64,000 nucleotides of DNA from Candidatus Obscuribacterales bacterium (lineage in GTDB: Bacteria > Cyanobacteriota > Vampirovibrionia > Obscuribacterales > Obscuribacteraceae): contig JAIERK010000089.1 in the NCBI GenBank assembly GCA_019746975.1, positions 1-64,000 of the forward strand, in the 5' to 3' direction. Of this stretch, positions 41,978 to 50,477 are shown one piece after another; the stretch's first letter is position 1; every line of letters starts with the position of its first letter. The notes beneath the pieces are model-generated. The model was not told where the DNA came from and did no database searches. It saw nothing but the letters and a program-made list of their open reading frames with translations. The translations under genes were made by a program, and so were the position numbers.

Positions 41978-44218
41978 TCAATTTGAAGTAAATTCAAGCG
42001 AATCAAACCATTGTTGGACATTGTCCGAATCAAGGAATTCTTTCGTACCGAAGGCGCAAGGGACGAAAATCTTTCGTCCCACTAAATATGCCCGGATGTT
42101 AGCTTTCCAGTCTTTCGTCTGGGCCTGGGCAAAATTCTTTCCCCAGAGGAATCCGTCCAAAGGATTTACTCGCTTGGCAGAATCCCCTGCGCCTTGTCCG
42201 ACGCCTTTCGGCGGCGGCGTTTTCGCGCTCCTACCAGCTGCACCAGGCTTCTTCACGGGTGTTCTAACCTCGGTGAATTTCAGCCCCGCAAAGCTCATGT
42301 CATTGCATGTGATCGCTCGTCCAGGATAACCCTGGAGCGTTATCGAGCGCTTTGTGACCGGCTTGAATCCCGTCACCATTCTATCCAGCATTAGAGGTCC
42401 GGGAACACCCCATTCCGATGGGTCGGTCGGGGTCGTAAAAATGCACATGATGTAACAACCGAAAGGCACCTCGTACACTTCGTATCGGAGAGTGGCTCCT
42501 TCCTTGACCCTTCTCGACTCAACGGGGAACCACATCCGAAATCCCTCGGGAAATCCTTGTTTTGGAAGTGCGTCCGACGGCGATTGGGCAACCGGAGCTA
42601 TGGCAGCAGCAGAACCAACTTGCACGACATCGAATCCAGCCTGTTTGAAAAGATTGATCAGACCCATCTTACCGACGAGGTGGGCGGCTCCCACAGCGAC
42701 AAAGTGCGGACCGGGCTTGACCTTCATGAGCTGTTGAACCTTCGCGACCATCCCGACGTTGCGGTCGTCCAGAAGCCGTTTTTCATACTCGCTTAGCTCG
42801 GGAAACTTGCGATAGTGACGCGTTGATAGATACTCCATCTTTGCTGCATCACCATTCTTCCAGGCGTCGAGCAAATCGGTCGTCTCCTGATTCAACTCCT
42901 TCAGACTGAGGAGTGAGGATTGCAATAGCTTATCCTGAGCCGCCTCGGAAAGATTGGCGTCGATGCTCAGCTGTTGCTCCACAGTCTCCAGGTCCGTTAT
43001 CGCTTTGCCTTCTTCTCTGGCGCGCCCGATGAAGTAAAGGTCGAGCCCGAGCGAAGAGCGAAAGTCATCGCCTCGCCAGCGTTTGGATTGCGACGCTGTC
43101 TCCGCGACGAACCAGGGTTTGTATTTCTCGTACATCGCCCAGGACTCGCCGGCCCAGGTGAGGTAGCGTTCGAACACTTCCTTTGTCTCCTTAGACAAAT
43201 GTTTGCTCAGATGATCCGGAGGAGTATAAACTCCCAGCTGCTCCCGAAACCTTGATGCCTTAGACGTATCAGTTTTGTCGATTGCTATTTCAACCATCAG
43301 ATGCTTCGACGTGTCGAAAGCTTGATCGATTTCGGTCGGCAGCGGGTAGAACTTGGTGATAGCACCATGGATAGTACCAAGAATGTATAATACTTCCTTT
43401 CCTCTTGTGGCTTTCCAGAGGAATCCTCGCGGCTGCGAGTTTTCTGTCGTCGCCTGCGTGGTCGCTCCGGCGCTGCTAAGAATATTAGCAAGACCATCCG
43501 CTATGGCAGCATCCGCTTTGCTCTTTGCATCAGCTTGAGAATCGGTAGCAGGCGGAAGACCCGCAGTTCCTTTCTCAGAGGCGCCACCAGATGCAGCATC
43601 TTCACCACTTACTGAGTTTTGATTTGTTTCAAAACTCTTGAGAAGCTTCAAGAATCTCTCGACAAAATCTTCAGGTATATCCGCGGCGTAAGCCAGCTTC
43701 GTATAGAGGTGGCAATCTTCTCTGGCAAGGTATGGTGCCATCAACATCACCGAGAATGAGGCGTGCTCATTATAGGTCAAAGGCAAATTGGTCTTGCCTT
43801 GATACCGGCCTTTACGGAACTCCAGATCACCAACGATACCACCGTAATCGGGACCGAGCTCCTGCCTGTGCGCTGGATTCTGATACGGTCTTGTCTTATA
43901 CTCGAAATGAATTTTCTTGTCGTTGCGGGTGATTTTCGCCTTATCGAAATATTGAAGAACGAACTCTTCAATCTGTTTTTCAATAGCAGCTTCCTGGTTT
44001 ACAGATTGACTCTCTAAAATCGCCGAGACAGAGTCACCCGCCGATGCCGGGTTGCAGCAAAGCACCATATACAGTATCGGGAGTAGAGCTTTGATCGTCG
44101 ATCGATAAGCTTCAGGCTGTCTCAGAGTGTCAGCCGACGACTTGGAAAGCACAATACATGATCTTTGTTGCTTCCTCTGGCGCCAAAGCAACTCGATGCA
44201 ATTCCTCAAGACATTCAC
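41978..44218 (-). CDS. Secreted TraB/GumN-like protein, catalytic motifs intact
   Basis: This 746-residue paralogue of the next gene has the same domain order: signal or anchor segment (hydrophobic about 45-62), N-terminal domain ('KKIHFEYKTRPYQNPAHRQE'), TraB/GumN domain (about 270-545) and the C-terminal domain. Both GxxH motifs are kept: 'ILGTIHGAI' near residue 283 and 'VGAAHLVGK' near 511. TraB/TIKI proteins of animals are metalloproteases; the substrates of bacterial members are largely unknown. The GTG start at 44218 overlaps the TGA of the previous gene by four bases (GTGA), so the genes are coupled. Confidence 0.85.
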   Translation of the reverse strand: MNVLRNCIELLWRQRKQQRSCIVLSKSSADTLRQPEAYRSTIKALLPILYMVLCCNPASAGDSVSAILESQSVNQEAAIEKQIEEFVLQYFDKAKITRNDKKIHFEYKTRPYQNPAHRQELGPDYGGIVGDLEFRKGRYQGKTNLPLTYNEHASFSVMLMAPYLAREDCHLYTKLAYAADIPEDFVERFLKLLKSFETNQNSVSGEDAASGGASEKGTAGLPPATDSQADAKSKADAAIADGLANILSSAGATTQATTENSQPRGFLWKATRGKEVLYILGTIHGAITKFYPLPTEIDQAFDTSKHLMVEIAIDKTDTSKASRFREQLGVYTPPDHLSKHLSKETKEVFERYLTWAGESWAMYEKYKPWFVAETASQSKRWRGDDFRSSLGLDLYFIGRAREEGKAITDLETVEQQLSIDANLSEAAQDKLLQSSLLSLKELNQETTDLLDAWKNGDAAKMEYLSTRHYRKFPELSEYEKRLLDDRNVGMVAKVQQLMKVKPGPHFVAVGAAHLVGKMGLINLFKQAGFDVVQVGSAAAIAPVAQSPSDALPKQGFPEGFRMWFPVESRRVKEGATLRYEVYEVPFGCYIMCIFTTPTDPSEWGVPGPLMLDRMVTGFKPVTKRSITLQGYPGRAITCNDMSFAGLKFTEVRTPVKKPGAAGRSAKTPPPKGVGQGAGDSAKRVNPLDGFLWGKNFAQAQTKDWKANIRAYLVGRKIFVPCAFGTKEFLDSDNVQQWFDSLEFTSN

Positions 44219-44766
44219 CTTGACACCTCGAAAGAATCCATGAATCCTTTGATCGCATCAGATTCCAACCACGGTTTCGTTCCATAAGCCATAATGATGT
44301 ACAAACGGCGACCGACGATCAATCCGCGTACGAGGCAGCCCGCCTGCGGCGCATCGCCATTGTTAGTTATCTGCCATTCAGTACCGTCGTTGTCCTGAAT
44401 TTTGATCGGTGACTCTTTGTCGATTGATTTCTTGTTCGGGGTGAGCTTGTCCACCAGCTGCTTCAAAACTTGCTGGCTAAAAGCAGACTGCTCCGGCGCG
44501 AGCGCGCACATGACGGACAGCAAGCCATGCGGATAGTCTGTACACGTGTACGTACGAATGTCAGACCCTTTTTCTGCCGTAAAGTAGTCTCCGGGCAGTA
44601 AAATCGAAAATCTGTCCTTCGGAAAAGAGACGCGCTTGAATTTACGAGCGACTGCAGCGCCGCTCTGCGAGTCTCGACCAGGTGAAGTGTCCTGTGAAGC
44701 TGCGGGCAAAATGGTTGCGAATATGACAGTCAGGACGATCGCGAGCCGCTGCCTGAATTTCACCAC
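44215..44766 (-). CDS. Secreted stand-alone version of the TraB C-terminal domain
   Basis: The 183-residue protein has a signal peptide (to about residue 25, 'ILPAASQD'). A single domain ('VSFPKDRFSILLPGDYF' opening, 'GLIVGRRLYIIMAYGTKPWLESDAIKGFMDSFE' end, shown by pattern) closely parallels the C-terminal domain of the 687- and 746-residue TraB-like proteins downstream. It is the first gene of the operon; GGGAG lies five bases before the first of two GTG codons. It may bind the same ligand or partner as the fused domains. Confidence 0.78.
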   Translation of the reverse strand: MVKFRQRLAIVLTVIFATILPAASQDTSPGRDSQSGAAVARKFKRVSFPKDRFSILLPGDYFTAEKGSDIRTYTCTDYPHGLLSVMCALAPEQSAFSQQVLKQLVDKLTPNKKSIDKESPIKIQDNDGTEWQITNNGDAPQAGCLVRGLIVGRRLYIIMAYGTKPWLESDAIKGFMDSFEVSR

Positions 44767-44894
44767 TTATGCTCCCTGGCGGTTATAGACATCGATTTTA
44801 TCATCTCGAAGGTATTGCCACATGTTTATCAAGAGTATATCTTCCCCATCTAGAGTCGCTCTGTTCACTTTGCAAGTCGCGAGGTCACTTTCTA

Positions 44895-45791
44895 ATGGAA
44901 AAACGCATGCTTGGCAAAACTGGCATGGAAGTCAGCATTTTGGGATTCGGAGGCGCCGAGATTGGCTTTGAGGGCGCTTCTCGAGAGAACGTCGAAAGGC
45001 TGCTCATGGCGGCTCTCGACGAGGGACTTAATATAATCGACACCGCGGAGTGTTATATGGGCAGCGAGGAGCTGATCGGCAAAGCTGTGGCTCACCGTCG
45101 CGATGACTTTTTTCTCTTCACCAAAGCCGGTCATGGAGAGGACTATACAATTCCCGCCTGGACCTATGATGAGATTACAGCCAGCATAGATCGGAGCTTG
45201 AAACGGCTGAAGGTGGACCATGTCGATCTTGTTCAATTGCATAGTTGCGAAGCTGATATCTTGAAGAAAGGCGATGTGATTCGTGCGTTGAAAGACGCCA
45301 AAGCCAAAGGAAAAACACGATTCATCGGATACAGCGGCGATCACACGGATGCAGCCTTTGCCATCGCAACCGGTGAGTTTGATACGCTTCAAACATCGGT
45401 CAGCATCGCCGATCAAGAGAGCATTTCGCTCACGATTCCGAAAGCGGTTGAAAAAGGAATGGGAGTGATCGCGAAGCGTCCGATTGCTAATGCCGCCTGG
45501 CGCTATAAACAAAAGCCGGACAATTTCTATTACGAAGACTACTGGATGCGGCTAGGTGAGCTGAAGTACGACTTCATCAATGGAGATCCGGAGCGCTCGG
45601 TCGAGGTGGCGTTGAAATTTACGCTGTCGGTACCCGGTGTCCACACCGCCATAGTCGGCACCAAGAAGCCGGGTCGATGGAAGGAAAATGCCAGGCTACT
45701 CTCATCCGGGCTATTGAGCAAGAGCCGGTTCGAGAAAATAAGACAACGCTGGGAGCAAGTCGCTCAGTCAGACTGGCGCGGACAGGTGTAG
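44895..45791 (+). CDS. Aldo/keto reductase
   Basis: The start is ATG 44895 (MEKRMLGKTGMEVSILGFGG), which has GAGG ten bases upstream and matches family N-termini; the frame extending to 44769 adds 42 implausible residues. The 298-residue product carries the AKR catalytic set: Asp and Tyr in 'IIDTAECYMGSEE', Lys in 'FTKAGH' and His in 'LVQLHSCEAD'. AKRs reduce carbonyl compounds with NAD(P)H in the cytoplasm; the substrate is unknown. A C-terminal NADPH-site-like stretch ('PGVHTAIVGTKKPGRW') is present. It is divergent from the TraB operon. Confidence 0.9.
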   Translation: MEKRMLGKTGMEVSILGFGGAEIGFEGASRENVERLLMAALDEGLNIIDTAECYMGSEELIGKAVAHRRDDFFLFTKAGHGEDYTIPAWTYDEITASIDRSLKRLKVDHVDLVQLHSCEADILKKGDVIRALKDAKAKGKTRFIGYSGDHTDAAFAIATGEFDTLQTSVSIADQESISLTIPKAVEKGMGVIAKRPIANAAWRYKQKPDNFYYEDYWMRLGELKYDFINGDPERSVEVALKFTLSVPGVHTAIVGTKKPGRWKENARLLSSGLLSKSRFEKIRQRWEQVAQSDWRGQV

Positions 45792-45808
45792 TCCCTCTCT
45801 GCAATGGA

Positions 45809-45856
45809 GCGCCAGGAGCCATCTTAGTTCTTGTCACTACATTTGCTCCTGGACGC
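45809..45856. terminator. Hairpin between convergent genes
   Basis: GCGCCAGGAGC and GCTCCTGG-A-CGC pair as an 11-bp stem with one bulge around a 25-base loop. It lies between the ends of the aldo/keto reductase gene and the 950-residue protein gene. No T-run follows. Confidence 0.5.
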
Positions 45857-45874
45857 GTGAACCGGTTGAGCTCA

Positions 45875-48727
45875 CTACTTCTCTGGTGCTGCCTGATTTT
45901 CAATCGGCCGTTGAACATTTTCCAACATTCTCTTCATCCGGCTTTTATGTTCGGTTCCTTCAACCAGAGCATTCTTGGCCGGCTCGAAGAGCGCTCCGCT
46001 GAGGGCGCCAGCACTTCCCATACCCGGCTTCGAAAAGATTCCGGCATTCCAGTTGTTCCAAGCGCCAGGTGAAAAAGGGCTGGATCTCCAGAGTTTGCTC
46101 GTCGTCGATAACGAAGCGTCGGACCAAACAGATTTGGCGATGGCGCCTGGACGTATCATCAAAGAAGCGAGGAATATTTGTCCGGGGCTCCCAGCGCCTA
46201 TGGCATTAATCAGTCGAAGCACTTCAGGCGTGTTTTGATCGCTGAGTCCGGGAAGATGAGCTTCCTGTAGAGCCTCGGCAAATGTGTAGTTGGTGCCGGT
46301 GTTGGGATTGACAAACTCCATTTGGTCCCATGCCTTTACGATCGTATTGTATGTAAGAACCGTTCCGGCAGCGCCTCTCAGAGAGGTGCCCCAAACTGTG
46401 TTCTTCAAAGCATTACCTGTCGGTACGTTGTAAAACTCCGGCCCAGGCGCCAAACCGTGCGGATTGTACTGCTCCGCCACCATCTGGGAGATTTTTGATT
46501 GCGGTTTTTCGCCCCTGGAAAGTGCGTAGAGTGTCCGATCACTTAAGATTGCGGGCCGTTCTGCCTCTGGCAATAGTTTGATTAGTCGGGTCATTCCCGG
46601 TCCATCGAAGGCATGACTGGTCATACGAGCCACCTCAGCCAATGAGGTAGTTCCGCCTATAGCATTAGCCTTCTGCAACTCGTGGAGCTTGGGAAACTGG
46701 CTCTCCAAACCCTTATCAAGGCTCTTCAGCAAATCGCGCGCTTGCCCAACATTCTCGACACCGAGCTCCGCCAGTCGCTCTTCAATTCTGCCGCCCTCAG
46801 AAGTAAATGCCTTGTTGCCCAGCGCCTCGCTTATCGAAGTCCACCTGCGAAGCCCTTTCCCATCAACTTCTCTCAGCAGTTGAGCATCTTCCTGCAACTG
46901 TTTGACAAGACCATTAACATCCGTAATTGGCTTGGCCCCATTAGACCCGAGCGACTTGGCGAGCTTCGAGTGGTCTATGCCTGACGCGGCCTTTTGATCG
47001 ATTGACACCGCTTTGCCGACAGAGCTCATTCTAGACTGAGTCAAGTCAGCTACTTCGAGCGCCTTCAGTCCGGCTTCAGATGCTAATGTTGTTCCTCTCG
47101 GTAGTTTTAGCAAAATGGCTGCTTCTTTCGTATGACCATTTGCAATAAGAAGATCGGCAACTTTACCTGTCGTCTCGTAGCCATGCATGCCAAGCCATTC
47201 ACTCGATGCAATCGCATCAAATCCTTCAAGTGCGCGCAGTCCTCTACCCGACGATCCGGTTATCATGCTGCCCTTACCGAGTAAGCGACCACCGAGTTCT
47301 GCCGCGGCCAACGAGCCAATCACGTGAATGCCGGTGTCAGACCATGATTCCTTTACACCGGACAATGCCTCGAAGCCGTAATGCCGAAGCAACGGTGCCC
47401 CAAGCAGGGCGGTACCAAAACCGAGTGATTTACTCAAAGTCGGCGCAATCACCTCCGCAGTTGCGGAGCGACCGAGCAAACGCTCCATTGCGGCATGGGT
47501 CTTCGGACTCCTGGACAGACAGAGCGCTCCGGCTGCAAGGGTGACGACACCAACATCCACGAGCATGTTCTCGAATCCGCTAGATTGCTTGAGCTCTCGA
47601 TAAAGGTTCTCGAGCTTGTTGTCATCGACGAGTTTGTAGAGATTGTATTTTTTTGGGTTATCCAACACCTCCATGATGGAACCGTATATGGTGGCAACCG
47701 ATGGATCCTGCATCGCCGCTTTTTCATCCATTGGATCGAACCCGAGCAGTTCTTTTGTTTTCGCTCTCGTCTCTTTGGCGAGCTCATAGGCCTTATCCGG
47801 TTTGAACAAAACGTTGCGACCCATGGCTATCGAGGCGGTTTTTCCGTTCGGAAGCAGTTCGGCCTCTGCGCCGAGATACATCGCTGCGAGATCCTTTCTG
47901 GTCATGAGTGGCATCCGGCAAAGAGACGGTTCTCCCGTGCTGAGCGAATAACTTATAGCTCGTTTTCGCATAGCATCGCGTGTAAACGGATCGGCAATAT
48001 GCTTGAGGTCTTCAAGCAACTGCTTACCGGTCTGCTCGATCATTTCGATCGGGAGCAGGTCGGCCTTCTCGATAGCTTCCTTAGCGACTTGCTCCGCATC
48101 GGCGTATTGCTTCGACCTGTACAATAGCTGAGAAAACTCCATTCGAATTACAGCTTGCTGAGCAATGATGTTGAGGTCGTGTTCAATCGCATCGTGAAAG
48201 CGCAATCGCTCCGCCGGGGTCAGGTCTTTGTCCAATAGAATCTTCTGCCCATCTCGTCCTGCCGCTACCGCCTTTCCTTCCTTGAGCGCCTTCAATAAAA
48301 TCGGGATAGATTCGATCGACTGTTTGTATTCCTCAGGCGACATCGCTTCGTCCAGGCGCCTTATCATCTCCGTACGAGCGGCTTTAAATCCTTCCAGATT
48401 GGAAGGATCATTTCCCTCTTTTTCGAGTTCCACCCACAGAGCTTCTTTGATATCCCTGACTGCAGGCTGCTCCGGACGTTGTCGCTCCGGTCGGGGCCGC
48501 TCTGGCTGTGCCTGCTCGGCCGGCTTGACGTCATTCTTCTCCTGTCCGGCACCATTTTGCTCGTCGGCTTTAGGTGGCTCCGGCATTCCCTGCTCGGCAG
48601 CCAGTTCTTCATGAAAAGGCGACCGCTCGATCTTCGACGAAGTTTCATTATTATCTTCCGGCTCTAAGACTAGTTCCCCAACATTTTTCTTTCCAACATC
48701 CGATTCGTTGTCCCACACTTTAGACAT
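45875..48727 (-). CDS. 950-residue protein related in layout to the 2592-residue giant
   Basis: The preferred start is ATG 48727 (MSKVWDNESDVGKK), with GGGAAG eight bases upstream; an upstream ATG (48757) lacks one. The N-terminus is charged and low in complexity with a PERPRPERQRPEQP stretch. A helical TPR-like part (about 150-330), a Gly/Ala-rich hydrophobic region (about 375-560) and a mixed C-terminus follow. There is no signal peptide. The hydrophobic region resembles part of the giant protein ('SWSDTGIHVIGSLAAAELGG' against 'PWKDGIHTASHLFILADIGG'), so the two probably share a domain. Function unknown. Confidence 0.75.
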   Translation of the reverse strand: MSKVWDNESDVGKKNVGELVLEPEDNNETSSKIERSPFHEELAAEQGMPEPPKADEQNGAGQEKNDVKPAEQAQPERPRPERQRPEQPAVRDIKEALWVELEKEGNDPSNLEGFKAARTEMIRRLDEAMSPEEYKQSIESIPILLKALKEGKAVAAGRDGQKILLDKDLTPAERLRFHDAIEHDLNIIAQQAVIRMEFSQLLYRSKQYADAEQVAKEAIEKADLLPIEMIEQTGKQLLEDLKHIADPFTRDAMRKRAISYSLSTGEPSLCRMPLMTRKDLAAMYLGAEAELLPNGKTASIAMGRNVLFKPDKAYELAKETRAKTKELLGFDPMDEKAAMQDPSVATIYGSIMEVLDNPKKYNLYKLVDDNKLENLYRELKQSSGFENMLVDVGVVTLAAGALCLSRSPKTHAAMERLLGRSATAEVIAPTLSKSLGFGTALLGAPLLRHYGFEALSGVKESWSDTGIHVIGSLAAAELGGRLLGKGSMITGSSGRGLRALEGFDAIASSEWLGMHGYETTGKVADLLIANGHTKEAAILLKLPRGTTLASEAGLKALEVADLTQSRMSSVGKAVSIDQKAASGIDHSKLAKSLGSNGAKPITDVNGLVKQLQEDAQLLREVDGKGLRRWTSISEALGNKAFTSEGGRIEERLAELGVENVGQARDLLKSLDKGLESQFPKLHELQKANAIGGTTSLAEVARMTSHAFDGPGMTRLIKLLPEAERPAILSDRTLYALSRGEKPQSKISQMVAEQYNPHGLAPGPEFYNVPTGNALKNTVWGTSLRGAAGTVLTYNTIVKAWDQMEFVNPNTGTNYTFAEALQEAHLPGLSDQNTPEVLRLINAIGAGSPGQIFLASLMIRPGAIAKSVWSDASLSTTSKLWRSSPFSPGAWNNWNAGIFSKPGMGSAGALSGALFEPAKNALVEGTEHKSRMKRMLENVQRPIENQAAPEK

Positions 48728-49143
48728 CCTCCAAACTTCCCTTCGAAACGGACGCATCAAATCTACGTCAAGCTAACGCCTGTTTTCTGAATATCCATCG
48801 TCCCAAGTGCAACTACACGTTGCGTTGAGAATTTTCGACAAATCGGATTCGAAGCAAAACTCGTAAGAGTCCAAAAATGGGCCATTGCAGAGAAAATTTC
48901 TCTTCGGCAATTGGGATATTGTCACCGAGAAAACTTCGCGCCTAATGGTTATGCTTCGTGCCAAGTGTCGAACGTCTTGATATTGTGCGAATACTGAATG
49001 ACAATTTGGTACCCAATCAGCAGAAAGTGGTATTTTCCGTTAGCGCGAGAATCCCATGGAATCTATAACCTACACAACACTTTCAGCACATTGCTATGAC
49101 TTCAGCACTCCCGTGATTTTTGAATGTGCGACTGACTGTGCAC
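48728..49143. other. Intergenic region between two leftward genes
   Basis: About 415 bases, with no supported gene. It should contain the promoter of the 950-residue protein; I see no clean -35/-10 pair. Confidence 0.4.
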
Positions 49144-49166
49144 CTCGCCCAACAAGGTCGGGCGAG
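49144..49166 (-). terminator. Hairpin just downstream of the unknown secreted protein gene
   Basis: CTCGCCC-N9-GGGCGAG is a perfect 7-bp GC-rich stem six bases beyond the stop codon. There is no T-run on the leftward strand. Confidence 0.55.
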
Positions 49167-49171
49167 AAATA

Positions 49172-50260
49172 CTACTTGGTCGAACTGTTCTTACTGCCTA
49201 TATGCCGTTTGTCTTTTCCAACGTAAGCGGTCGTAGATTTGTCGCCTTGAATAACCATGGCGATCTCCAACAGTGGGCGTTTCATCTTCAGAATTTCTGC
49301 AGCGAGCCTCTGCAACATGACTTTTCTGGCAGTCAAAGTATCTATGGATAAACCCTTCTTCTGCGCAGCAGATGCTGTAACTATGTCGAGCTGGCGCTTT
49401 GACTTCCTGTCGGTAAACGCAACAATGTTCGAGTCTTCGATCCAACTATCGATGAGCTGCTCCCGCCTCGATTTTTGCTTTCTATCACCGGCGGGGACCT
49501 GATTGAGAAACTGCCAAACCGAGTCGGGATAATCAATATCGGCTGTAGTCGGGTAACCGAAGAATTTGGCTAACATATTGGGGTCAGCTTCCGACGCTTT
49601 CTTCTTTCCGGAGACCTGCTTCATAGCGTACATCGATGCTGCTGAAGGGATGATTCCGGCAAGCACTCCAGTGATTCCGGATGGAATGGCGTAGCGTGGC
49701 TGCTTGTAGGTGGGAATCGCTAGACCTTCGCAGACCGCCCACAAGGCGCCGTTACTGATAAAGCTCAAGGCGTTTGTTTTCGCGAGCGCTTTGTCGCGAT
49801 CATCGAGATAGGTCGCGAGCATCTCAGCATAAATCTCTTGCTCGGCCGCAATTTCCGCGATGGTAAAATCCACATCCAGACTGGTTCGCTGTACTATCAA
49901 ACTGGCTTTGAGAATTCGGTCGTTAAGGTCTTGCCTCGCTGCGATACGCTCGATACTAGGAGCATCCGGCATTCCTGCAATCTGGGCGCGCAACTTTTCT
50001 ATCTCTTCCAGAATAGGCATGACTCCGATTGTTTCCGCCAATTGGTGAGAATTGGCAGCCCAACCAGTTTCACAGAGGTCTATACCGGTCCGCAAAATCT
50101 GCTTGGGCTCATCAAGTGTGTTGGCATCGGCATCCTTTGCCAACATCATCGTCTTGCCTGCATCGATTTTTTTCGCAACCATCGTCTGGCACTCAGCCGG
50201 AAGCGGAGCGGCCACAAGCGAAATAAACACGCCACAAGCGATAAAGGCGAGGTTTTTCAT
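49172..50260 (-). CDS. Secreted or membrane-associated protein of unknown function
   Basis: The 362-residue protein begins with a signal peptide (MKNLAFIACGVFISLVAAPLPAECQ). The middle contains a hydrophobic stretch (about 185-215, 'AIPSGITGVLAGIIPSAASMYAM') that may be a membrane hairpin. It is flanked by helical regions, one predicted coiled ('FTIAEIAAEQEIYAEML') and one basic C-terminal part ('LTARKVMLQRLAAEILKMKRPL'). No catalytic motif is visible and I do not recognise the family. It appears monocistronic, with a hairpin downstream and about 215 bases to the next leftward gene upstream. Confidence 0.7.
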   Translation of the reverse strand: MKNLAFIACGVFISLVAAPLPAECQTMVAKKIDAGKTMMLAKDADANTLDEPKQILRTGIDLCETGWAANSHQLAETIGVMPILEEIEKLRAQIAGMPDAPSIERIAARQDLNDRILKASLIVQRTSLDVDFTIAEIAAEQEIYAEMLATYLDDRDKALAKTNALSFISNGALWAVCEGLAIPTYKQPRYAIPSGITGVLAGIIPSAASMYAMKQVSGKKKASEADPNMLAKFFGYPTTADIDYPDSVWQFLNQVPAGDRKQKSRREQLIDSWIEDSNIVAFTDRKSKRQLDIVTASAAQKKGLSIDTLTARKVMLQRLAAEILKMKRPLLEIAMVIQGDKSTTAYVGKDKRHIGSKNSSTK

Positions 50261-50477
50261 ATTATGTCTGCGTCGATCTGCCTTTAATCACAGCGAGTGT
50301 ATTAGCATCGTTGCCGGGCGTGTTACGAGAATCCAGAATTTTAGCACTTTCTTGATACGAATTCGATTTTCCTTTATTCATTCCAGTTCAGCCCGGGAGC
50401 CTTGCTGAATGATAGAAACTGAGAGTCAGCTCATGGATCGATCGACGACTGATTGACCAAGCAAACGTTCGCTCAGC

